Part shown: one piece after another, positions 49,501 through 64,000 of the stretch
Position numbering within the stretch: the first letter of the stretch is position 1
Layout: each line of letters opens with the position of its first letter
DNA from: Litomosoides sigmodontis
Taxonomy: Eukaryota > Nematoda > Chromadorea > Rhabditida > Onchocercidae
Direction: 5' to 3'
NCBI GenBank assembly: GCA_963070105.1
Contig: OY718803.1
Location: 7,359,823-7,423,822, forward strand
Length of the DNA stretch: 64,000 bases
Made by a program: the position numbers and the translations under genes
Notes under the pieces: generated by a model
Database searches by the model: none
What the model was told of the DNA's origin: nothing
Seen by the model: only the letters and a program-made list of their open reading frames with translations

Positions 49501-52500
49501 GTTTTCACGAATGAAATCTTGCAATAACAAATATTAAATTAAAAATGAATTTTCTTTTTTGCAGATTTACGCTTAATATTAGAGTGCTACGTGTACTTAT
49601 ATGTTTATGGTTTAGCTGTCACACATTATATTGAATTTGCCAGCAAAGGTTTAATGAGATTTTACAACGTGTGGTGGCGATGGTTAATTTTTCGTCCATT
49701 TTTTTTCTTAAAAAAATAAACTAGATTTAAATTGAAACTTAAATTTTTAGAGAGAGAAAAATCTAGCAAATATTTACAGGTTTGATCTTATCTTTATATG
49801 GCTATTTTCGGGATCATTTTTTTGCTTTGTTATGACTGAAGCTACAGTTGCTCAAGATAGCCTGAAACAATTACATCGAAGACATTGGGTTCGTTTGTTC
49901 TAATAGTACTGTAATGTACTGTAATATACCGTAAAACTCTATGTATCCTATATTAGGCAATAATGAAGTAGCCTTATGAAAGCAGGAATTAATGAAGATG
50001 TCCTAACATTTGAAAGAATCAGGTGGTGATTATTGGTATAGAATGAACTTTTGAAAAAAATAATTCCTAAAATTCATCTCTTACAACTTCAGGTATACTA
50101 CGACTTTTCAATAATTTACGATATTTACTTCGGCGCGGCTTCCGTGATGGCATTGTGGAGAATTTTGTACTACTTCCAACTGCAACGATATATTGGCTCA
50201 ACTGTTGTAAGTATGGTCGTAAATTTACAAATATGCTAATTTAACTTCCAAATTACCTTACTTTTTTGCTAAATAATGTGTAATTTATCAAAAAAAGAAT
50301 CAATTCCTTCTTGATCAGTAATTCTACAGTACCATCCCACTATTTTAAAGCTAAAAAGCATGCACGTAACTGTCGAAATAAATCTCCTACTTCCTTCAGT
50401 CTACCGAGTATCCGAAGCGTTAAGATTTGCACATTACCAGCTGAACTTCTTTCTCCTTAAAAATTGCACATATTCTATCTGAGATCCTAATGACCTTTGT
50501 AAATCTCGCTTTACTTAATGATACTGTAAAATGATGAAATTTCCATCAACTTATTATTAATTGATAGGGAAGGTGATTGGTCACTGAAGCCTTAAATGAT
50601 GGAAACCGTAGCTTTCTGCAAGCTTCCTAAAATAATTTCAATCTCTTAATCCCAACCCGTGCCATCTATGCATAAATAGCTTTCGATTATTCACAATATC
50701 AATTCCATTTCCGATATCGATCTCGAAATGCATTCGTGATGTTATGATATTCTTGTCAATAGCTGCTATCATAATGCTGTGCTTTTCATTGGGTGTGAAT
50801 ACGATGTATCAAGCTTACAATGACAATCGTGTGTTGGATAAGGACGGAAATATTGTCCAACAAAAGGAGACCTATTCCAGGTATGGACGTATGGACTTCT
50901 CCAACTGTGAAATGCTCATTTTCAGTGAAGCTTAAAAAATTCCATTCTCTTTTTTCTTCCTGCGACATTGCTCTTTTCTTTGGGAACAATGAAAGTTATC
51001 AAATTTTTTCTAGCATAGGCATAACATTTCGTAATTTGTATTGGTCATTTTATGGTTATCTTGCTCCCTGGGATTACAAGGTTGTTGTGGGTAATGCTGG
51101 ACCTCAGCAAGTACCTACCGAACATCCACTTACTAATTATGCTGGTGAAATTACAATTGCCGCATTCCATATTGCTGTTGTATTGACTCTGCTGAATTTG
51201 ATGATTTCCATGTTGGTTCGAACTGCTGATCACGCACTGGTTAATTGTAATTAAATTAGACAAACGTTTAGGCAAAAACTATTAATTTAATAAATAGCAT
51301 ATTTGTTGCCGTGGCAAAAAAAATTTCGTTTTCTCAACTGAAACATGAATTTTACTTAATTTTTCAATTGAACTCAAATGAGATTCTTTCATATTGTTCA
51401 TATCGAAGCACTGTTTTACTCTCATTAAATCACTGCTGCACAGCTATTCCTTAAATTGTAGAAAAACGAAGATATGGAATGGAAATTCACTCGTTGTCAA
51501 ATTTATTCAGAATACTTCGAGTGGTTTACAGCTATTCCACCTCCGTTCAATCTTATTTACAACACAACTTGCGCGTTACACCGAGCATTTTCAAATAAAT
51601 TCAAATTTGTTTATCCTGTAGGTATTGCTCGTGCAATTCATCAATTTTTTAGTAAAACGATTGTTTCACTTTTATTTCATTAAATAGCTACCGAATTCTT
51701 TTTTTTTTCTTTGATGAAGGCATTACAACAAATTCAGTTAAGAAATATGCAAATTATCGTACGGCAGCACTCCTTAGTTGTGGTGAAAAAAAAATTTCAC
51801 GCTAACTCACGCTACCTGAGTACGTTCCTCTGCCAAGTAGATGGATGCAAGTGCAACACTTACCACTGATCATGAAGGGTAGGAAGCGAATTACAGTAAC
51901 TTCATTCTTACGACTAAACTTCGCAAAAAGAGCTGTAGAGGCGTACGCGGCACGGTAGCACATATAACATTTATCCGTATAATTCATCTTTCTTTTAGGA
52001 TTTATGGATTCCCATCAAGATTTGGAAGCCATCTCTAGACGATGTTATTACGCAGGATATTTCGTACTTAGTAAGTTGAACTGTAACCTAAAATGCTGCT
52101 GGTAATCTCATCTGTTTCTTAAAAATCTATATGAAGAGAGAAGGATGGAAGATAGCAGTAAAATTTCCCATCACTTATTAATATATTTTAACTCAGTGGG
52201 ACAAAAACAGCCAAGCATTTTAGACCCGAATTTATTCATCTAAAAATTACGATAATAATTTCAACTATCTGAGTAGCAGAATATCACGTTAGGAGAAATT
52301 CACCTGACAAAATCTAACCACTGATCGCTCTTCTCTCTAATTACCACGAAATACTTAGATTTCTCCAAAGAACTAATCTTCGTGGGTTTATTTTACTCCT
52401 GATCAAACTTAATTTGCAATTTACTCATTAAAATTCTGAATGGATTTTTTGGATGCTATTTAAATTTTCATACTATTCAAGAAGTTAATGAGACTATTAT

Positions 52501-52774
52501 TCGAACGTTACCGATTTGCTGAAGAATATCACTACAAAACTGTAATGAAATATGACGCCGATCGATTCATTGATAAGGAAAGACACGTACGTCAACGTTT
52601 TAAAAATGCATTAATTGAATGATTAAAAGCCAGCCATCTGTACTCATCTTTGAACTATTAGACTACACGCGCACCGCTCACATCTCTCATAGTTTATTTC
52701 TAATTTTTCAGATGCGTCCGCTTCTTTCATTTATGAATTCCCCGCCAACGCCATACAAAATTATCACTTATTAG
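46523..52774 (+). CDS. trp-like: TRPC-type cation channel
   Basis: A canonical TRP (TRPC) cation channel subunit of the plasma membrane. Exons: 46523-46618, 47079-47226, 47401-47532, 47692-47873, 48184-48360, 48695-48885, 49175-49239, 49565-49682, 49780-49888, 50093-50206, 50680-50880, 51014-51239, 51462-51617, 51999-52070, 52482-52586, 52712-52774, about 720 aa. Order: ankyrin-like repeats (HMTPLMLACICNNFSIVQCLL), a CSCDEC Cys cluster followed by LDTYRAVSSAPFLWLACTD (the TRPC linker), pre-S1 helices, S1-S6, a pore-region NLYWSFYGYLAPWDY, S6 ending LLNLMISMLVRT, and the TRP box KNEDMEWKFTR, then the TRPC proline motif IPPPFNLIY. The junction 50206/50680 needs two extra bases, which a GGAAG microexon at 50568-50572 would give. 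The last two exons could instead read through to a stop at 52622. The N-terminal start is not certain. Confidence 0.9.
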
Positions 52775-55700
52775 ATTCTGCCGTTTCAAATTTCAATCAT
52801 TTAGAATTTAAATAAATATTGTGTGCTTTTTGTTAGCGTTTTTCCTTTAAAGTTCCATTTATGAGCGGTCTTGATTGATATGGACACTAAATCGATCAAA
52901 AAAAAACCCCTAAAGGAAGGCTACTGAGATAACGACATTGATGTAGACACTGTCCACTTCGTGTTCAACGACCTGACGGATCTTCTAGAACCCCTGACGC
53001 TTATCTCCAACCCCACAAGATATCTATCACTCTTGTCGATGAAATTCTAAAATAGCGCATTTCAAATTTCCCCGCCTTATTTGTTAGAGAGAGGAAGCGA
53101 ATGGATGATGATAACACGTTGCTCGTAGAGTATGCTCCAACGGATTTACTACTGACCATTGGTTGGAAGGGTGTGAAGAAGTACTGATGAGAGAAGATTA
53201 TAGAGCACTGATGTGAGGGAGGTGGGGAGATGTCCACTCTCGGTCCACCCACTTCCTATCTCTGTCGAATCAATCGATCATTCATTCGTCGAATAACTAA
53301 CTATCGATCAAGCCGTGAAAGGTTAGTTGCAGTAGTAGAGGTGGTAATGGAATGTCCAACAGCATGCTCGATTGCCTTGTCGGCGAGTGCAGTGATGGCG
53401 TTGAACCTCTCTTTCCCATTCATCCGCACCGCATCACTTCTTCCGCCATTTCACTTCTATTCACTGTTTCGCGTCAATGATTAAAGGTTTTTGAATGGGC
53501 CGGAGAGTAATTTTGAATTAGGTAAGGGAGTAATACTGAGTAAAGTCTATTTTGGATAGCTTTTCAAAATATTATTGCTTTTCTTAATTTGAAATTCAAG
53601 TGAAATAATTGTCTACCTTTAAATAAACTATAAAGTGAATTCTTCTGTGAGAAGGAGATGATTTGAACTACAAGTGTTTAGTGTAGTGCAATTTGCACAC
53701 TTAGTGTACTGTAATTTGTGCACTTAGCATACTGTAATTTGTGAACTGCAATTGTTAATTGCAATTGCTGAAATACATTTATCCATGAAATACCCACGCA
53801 TCTCTGATTTCTTCTCACTTCCTTATTAATTACTATGAATGAAGAAATTATTGTTGTAGAGTAGAATGGACGATTTCGCGATTTTTTTTTAAAAAAAAAA
53901 GGAAAACGAAAATAACAGTGAAGCTAACATATCGACAGCATTAGCATTTTGGTTATCTAACCGTAGCATTCCGAATCTTTCACTTTTTTTTAAATGTTGA
54001 AAATTGTTTGACGAAAGAGATCAGTAATTTCCTTTTGAGTACTGTAGTAGTAGTACTGTAAATAAGAATTCGAGGGGGATTTATCTTCAGAACTACTTGA
54101 AAGGGCTTTTTGATTACTATTTATTGGTTACACGTCAGCATTAAATTCGTTCCTGAAAATATTTCGTGATTTAACTGACCTTGTAATTAACCATTTATGA
54201 TTTATGACTTTCCAGTAAGAGAACTGGATAATTTCAGGTTTAGAATGCTTATTTAAATCGGAGTTATTGATTTAGGCACGAGTTTATTAGACATAATTTG
54301 TGAAATTTTCTTCACTATTACGTAATAGTTAATGATGCACAGCAATTAATTAAATGAATAGATAGTTCAGACTGCTCGATATGCATATTTAAGAAGTGAG
54401 CAAATACGGTAAAGTAATTAATTAAGGGGTGAATCAAATTGTTGCTAAAATTACTTCATAAAAAGAAGTTAATGTGAAATATGAAATGTAATTGAAAGTT
54501 ACATGGTCGATTAGCTTCTTTGTGAGAAAAATTATCGCTGATCGGATCGGAGAACGATGTAAATGCGGAAATATGATGCTTTGTTTATGAGAGAAATCAC
54601 TTTTAACTCATTTCCCTATGGCATCATTTCCTCCTTCACATTCCACCAAATTTTTGATATACAAAAATATTCAAATATTTATTTATTTTGAATTAAAATT
54701 ATTGCCAAATATGCATGGATTGGCTAATGAACGTTTGGTGCGGATCCGATGCTCAGCTGATGGCTATAGAACGGAGATTTTTAATAATCCAACTTTCAAC
54801 TTCGTGTGCTTCTATTCTCCTCTCTCCGGCACTGTGAATAAACTAAAATTGTCCTCTCTCTTTTCACGTATTACAGGAAGTTTTAATTGAAATTTCCATA
54901 CTTCACGTCTTTCACGCTACTTCCTATTTCCTTATCTGACGTTTGTACTGTTTGTTTTTCACTTAAATGAATTGTTTGGATGTGTTATGCTTGTTTTTCT
55001 TTTCTTCATTACAGCTTTTCATACGTCTCATTAGCACTATGCATTGTAAATTCACCTGTAATTTTTGGCTTTAAAGTTTCATTTCACTGTTATCCTGCAA
55101 AATTTGAATTTTTATTCCGGAAAATATACGATATTCCATCCATCGACTAACGATGTCGTAAATTTTCATTTTGCTTTTCCCTTTAAATGATATCACATAT
55201 ACTATCGCATTACAATGATCTGTTTTGAAATTTGTTATGCAATATCTTTTAGTGCTTTTTTAAAAATTCCTGCAAATTTTTTAAAAAAAAAGAACTCTCG
55301 CAACTTCTTTAAATTACTGACTTGATGCCGAAATATCCGTGACATGATTTCAGATTACGTGAATTTCAAAGGTGATAATTGCGAGTGAGCAAATTTCAGG
55401 GCAGAATTAATATTTATTGCATAATTGTTGTGGCAAATGAAAATAACTTTTTTTTGGCGCAATGAAAATTTCTATTTGAAGATAGCTTGCTGTTATTTCA
55501 AACGTATTATTTAATTTCATAATTTCGGTGATCGCTGACGCGAAAAATGCTATTTAGGTTTGTAGGAGAGGAAATTAAGTGTGCGTTAACGTTGGTTGAA
55601 ATGAAAACTTGCGATGTAGGAATAGTACCAAATGGAATTTAAATACTAAATGATGTTTGTAGTGAAAGTATTGATGTTGTTATATCGACACTACCCTACA

Positions 55701-55785
55701 CTTATCGAACTTATCGAGTCGTAACGTTACGAATATTTTGAAGAATGAAAATTTGTCAAACTAAATTTCAAATTTTAGGTATTTA
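52775..55785. other. Intergenic region
   Basis: Overlapping open frames on both strands at 53001-53484 lack splice partners. Contains the 23-bp tandem repeat (53680-53749) and a few TACTGTA-type motifs near 54.04 kb. A plus frame at 54618-54890 is not supported by anything else. No gene is called. Confidence 0.5.
53680..53749. repeat. 23-bp tandem repeat, three imperfect copies
   Basis: Unit of the form AGTGTACTGTAATTTGTGCA plus CTT, with copies starting at about 53680, 53703 and 53726 at exact 23-base spacing, drifting by a few substitutions. Confidence 0.85.
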
Positions 55786-57412
55786 ATGATGATTCACTGT
55801 GTGTATTTGCTATGTTTAGCAAGTGTTGCCGCAGCAGTTACATACATTGATGATTCTGATGACAATGAAGGCATGAGAATGTTTGAATTGAAGTAAGTGA
55901 AATTTCACTCAAATAACTGCAAATCACTCCAGCAAGGTTGATATTGAGGTTGAAGTACGGTTTGTGAGCTTATCTGAACGGGGACACTTTTCGATTTTAA
56001 TTTCATCATCGTAAGCTAATTTAAATACACTCTAGTTAGATGCTTCGAAATTTCATACCTTGTATCGTTTGGCTTGGTATTTTTGGCTTTTTGGCTTATT
56101 TGAAACGTCTAGGACACGTTCACTGTGACATCACGCTTACAAATATCCTACTGCAATTCACACTAATTTGGGAGGACGGATGATTGTGTTATTGACAAAA
56201 ATGTGTCTTTTTCTTCAGAAAAGTAAATTTTAAACAGAAAAGAGTTAGTTACCGTATTGTTACCCAAATAGAGCAAAAAAAACGAGATTTTACCTCGGTA
56301 CTTTAATCATTCCCGTCCGACTGTTCATTATCGAGAGGTATTTACGACCTTTTTCAACAGGTTTGTCATCTTTCGGCAAATGTAAAAGAAAATGTTGTGT
56401 TAGTTCGGTTAGGAAAGATTCAAAAATTGCAGTAAAATCGTAGGAATGCCTTACAGAACAGTCGATCTGTTGGAACGCTTCATTAGGTATTGTAATAATT
56501 TCTGAATTTCATACTGTTAATCCTTCAATTATTTACAGTTATTGCATAGTTTATTATAACATTAAGTTATTTGGTTCGTTCTTACTTACTACGAGTAATG
56601 AGAAGTTAGTTAGCGGTAAGTGTAAAACTCATATACTTTTGAATTTCGGCTCGTGCCATTCTTTTCAAAATTTTCGCTGTTTAATGATTTATCATTTTTT
56701 TGCGGTTTTTTTTCTTGTTTAAAATTTTCCGTATAATTTTAGCAGGCCATAGAAGGAATTACAAGAAGCTTGTGAAGCATTTATTATTGATTTGATAATT
56801 GCTAATTACATTACCGATAATTACCGTTGGTCTGAATTGATTTCAAAATCAATTGCAGGAAGAGTTCATTTGCATGTCCGATAGCTGTGGTTGGTGAGCA
56901 GTGCCCAGATGAAACCCCACTATACTACTATCGTTGTTGCGGTGATTTGAATAACTCTTGTTGCTTTAGGCTTCAGGTAAGCGTACTTATTTCATATGCT
57001 TTATCAAAAGGTAGAATGATGGTGATGTTGATGATGGAATGCTGAAAATGAAACGTTTTTAATTTCAAGAATTTATTATGGATTTGAGACTGTATGTATC
57101 CTCCCTCACTTTTAACGAAACATAACAAACTACTACAATTGATATTCAATCAGCTTGACGTTTACTCCATTTAATGAAATTTCCTTAACTAAAAATTTCC
57201 TTTTTTTTTAATTAAAAAGATCATTTAATGTGAAATGTTAATTTCAAGTAGGCTTGTCAATGATTGCTATGATTACTCTGTGGAATGAAGTTGTTAAAAA
57301 TGCCCTTCCTTATTTTCAGGAATGGGTCATCGTAATGTTTGTGATTGTGGGTGTTTTGATTGTCGCAAGTCTCTTCGTTAATTTCATTCGCTTTCTTTTC
57401 TGTGCACGGTGA
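55786..57412 (+). CDS. Small Cys-rich single-pass membrane protein
   Basis: Three exons, 55786-55892, 56859-56976 and 57320-57412, with matching phases give 105 aa. Residues 1-19 form a signal peptide (MMIHCVYLLCLASVAAAVT), followed by an acidic stretch (DDSDDNEG), a short Cys-rich ectodomain (FACPIAVVGEQC, then YRCCGDLNNSCCFRL) and one TM helix (VIVMFVIVGVLIVASLFVNF) with a brief basic tail ending FLFCAR. The layout, a compact disulfide knot with CC pairs right before the membrane, resembles Shisa/VOPP1-like or nematode CX-type small proteins, but I cannot assign a family. The ATG is seven bases past an unpaired AATTTTAG acceptor, fitting a trans-spliced start. Confidence 0.68.
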
Positions 57413-59936
57413 TTTCTCATTTTCCACATAAAATTTTCACGTAATTGAAATTACTGAAATTTAAGCAATCATCAGTGTCACTTCATATTTTGGATGAGTC
57501 TTCCTTCCCACCCTTCTCTTTTATCGATTGGGTTATTGATTTTTGGAGATTTTTTCATTTTTTGAAATTACGTAAAACTGCCATTTAATATTTGTGCAAA
57601 ATTGTGTGAAATTTAAAGTTGTTCAGGAACAATGAATGGATGAGTCAGTTTAAATATGAAAATGCAAAATTCACTTCTAACTTTCGAAGTCCCCACAAAC
57701 TAAGTAATTTATCAGTCTGATAGTCCTCTTGCTCCTCTTTCATCGGTCATCATGTAAACCTAGCGTTGTCCTCTATCATTCGTTCTATTGTTGCTCCATT
57801 ACTTTGTTCCTTTTTTCATTGAATTATTATGTACTTCTGAAAAAAATGGAAAGAATGTAAGATGCGAGAGAAAGAGAGAGAGAAAGTGGAAGTTCCAAAA
57901 GTGAAATTTTTTCTTCACACATCAAATATTTATTTCACAATAAATAGTCATTTGTGAGAGGCGATCAGCTAATGCGGTAGCACATTTAATTCTCAGATGC
58001 CTCCTTATCAAAGCTTTCTGCACCGTCCCTTACAATGACCACTGTGTTTTATGTGCTCACTTTTATTTTCATTTCTATTTAATTAGACGAAATTGCAATT
58101 ATTTTTTGTCTTTTTGATAAATCAATATGTTACAACAGTGCTCAGCTTTCTTCAGTGGAAGCGATGTGAAAATACAATTCACAACACGTTGCATCACTCA
58201 AACACTCACGCACATCAAGTAAGAATTAGAATTAATCGTTCTGAGCAAATATTTCCACGAGAATAGTATTCCGTTTGTTGGGTTGAAAAACTCTAATAGA
58301 GCAGTTCGTTGGTATTTTATCAAAATTTCTTGCCTCATTTGTCATCTGTGCTTGCCATCTGATTCCCTGCAATTCTGACCTTTCAATGAATGATAATCAC
58401 CTGAGGCATAACTGCCGCATTCATCATTCAATCGCAATTTGAATGTTTGAAAAAGAGCGTAAAATAATTGCAAGAAGCGATCAACGAATCTGTGAAAGCA
58501 TAGGAATCAATTTTTTCTTTTCATTTTAATATCAATGAGAGAGCAGATATTTCATTCTCTTTGCATCTCGTAAGTCAACTGCGCTAAGGCAACAACATTT
58601 CACTGCTTTTTGAGTTTTTTATATATGCAATCATACTTATTAAGTGTTCACTTAGTAGTGCCGTGGAATCTGCGCCAACCATTAATGCTTACATTGTCCT
58701 AAATTTTTAAGTTCCTTTCAATTCGATATAGGACTGATAAAAAAAAGGTGCCACAATCCACATTAGCATTAATGAAGCAACACTACACCAGTGGTACTAC
58801 CAGCAGTATTGTTAACCAAGTGACTGACAATTTCTCATTCTATTTTAGTAGAAAATCATTTTCCGATTAACCTTGACATCTCTAAAATCAAGTTTGTACA
58901 ACACACTACACAGAAATTCTACGGTAACATCTCAGTCTCCCTCTTCTGTATCCTGATGTAGGCAACATAGAGACACAAAAATTATCTTTTATAGAAGCGT
59001 AGCACATCAAATGAAAACTTGAAAATTATTGCACACAACACAAAAGGGACGTTTGCATGACATACACACAGTACATGTTACTTGGAAAAATTATAATACA
59101 GCTGGATGGCACAACTACGCAAATGTTTAATGGAATGTGAGAAATTAATTTGATGAGCCAATTTATCTACTGAGATCATCGAAATAGGAGCCAGTTAATA
59201 CGTATGGACTTTTTGTAATACTCTACTAATGAACATTAATTAATGCGCTCATTGAGAATCGACATATTTTTTCCCATCAATTTCCATTGGGTATGGATAC
59301 AAATTAAAAACTTATATGTCAAGATTTTTCGAAAATTCTTCAACATATTTTATTCTAGATCCTTCGATTTAAAATAAACGCAAATGTGAAGTTGCTCTTC
59401 CCAACATTAACAGTTAAGATGCACTGAGAAAGTTCCTTGCCTCAAAAATACTTTTATGTAACTTGTCAAATCAAGCATCTCCAATTTACATTTCAGAAAA
59501 CTAAATCACTTTCCCCTTTCAGCATTTATATTCTGTCCACCTGGCAAATTCAGTGATATTGCTCATGTTGGCGGTAATCCGAAATTACGGAGGAGGCAAT
59601 CCTATTAACGGAGTACTTTAGAGAATTACAATTCACGAACTTTCTGAAACTTTCTCCCAAACCATTTTGAATAAAAAAACCAGACATTGGAGCATCTCCA
59701 ATTAACGTAAACACGAACGACAAAGGCATCTACAAAATCAATAAGAATTTTCCAAATGAAGGCTCACTTGCGATTCAAATATTCACTCTCAAAATATCAA
59801 AGGAGGATCACTTGCAAAATTAACTCATAGAAAATAACAGCAGTAGAAAACCTATAGATATCTATGAAGAAAAACAAAAGATAAAATTTGCAAATCTGAT
59901 AACATGTCAGAATGCCATCTTTCACCGTGATCCACA
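57413..59936. other. Intergenic region between small membrane protein and NSF
   Basis: About 2.5 kb between convergent genes. AT-rich, with a short GA-rich run near 57.86 kb. No frame of note, RNA gene or larger repeat was recognised. Confidence 0.6.
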
Positions 59937-63892
<3,956 letters not shown>

Positions 63893-64000
63893 CTGAAATT
63901 GAAACATTAATATATTAAATTAGTAAAAAAATTAAATTAGTCAAAAACTTTTTGAAAACTAGTTAAATGATATACAGAGTCAATAAAATATATCGCGAAA

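Noticed and set aside
53001..53484. Overlapping plus and minus frames of about 84 codons
   Set aside because: Mutual shadows without splice sites or recognisable motifs.

Overview
The window is AT-rich animal DNA with compact intron-rich genes. It looks like a nematode, probably a spirurid or filarial-type (clade III) worm. The evidence is pyrimidine-TTTCAG/TTTTAG acceptors, introns mostly about 75-700 bp, several ATGs just downstream of an unpaired acceptor (as expected for spliced-leader trans-splicing), and a gene set with clear nematode/metazoan relatives. The species cannot be fixed from this sequence. Exon boundaries below come from reading frames, splice motifs, phase agreement and similarity to family sequences known to me. 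No database search was possible.

Left third (1-18.4 kb), all on the minus strand: the N-terminal half of a BIG3/ARFGEF3-like protein (22 exons, cut by the left edge), a complete class III PI 3-kinase vps-34 (17 exons), and a complete MEAF6/Eaf6 subunit of histone acetyltransferase complexes (3 exons). A divergent promoter region with a 34-bp tandem repeat separates MEAF6 from a plus-strand FAM69/DIPK1-type ER kinase-like gene (8 exons, 19.2-23.3 kb).

Middle (25-30.3 kb, minus): four RING-H2 units in a row. Three of them begin the RING at or near the N-terminus as in TRAIP, and nearly every intron is phase 0. Two neighbouring units can be read as one double-RING protein or as two very tightly spaced genes. 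This cluster is the best candidate for something undescribed.

Right half, plus strand: a small single-pass membrane protein (32.9-33.4 kb), a complete PTP-domain protein with an altered active site (34.1-36.4 kb), a LAPTM4-like four-TM protein (43.9-45.0 kb), a TRPC-type channel (46.5-52.8 kb) and a small Cys-rich single-pass protein (55.8-57.4 kb). On the minus strand there is a Cys-rich protein ending in a ShK domain (37.6-38.1 kb and upstream), and the window closes with most of NSF/SEC18 (59.9-63.9 kb), cut by the right edge before its N domain.

Functionally the window is rich in membrane-traffic genes (BIG3, VPS34, LAPTM4-like, NSF), but they are separate transcription units and I see no sign that they form one system. 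The long intergenic stretches hold simple repeats and no gene I can support.
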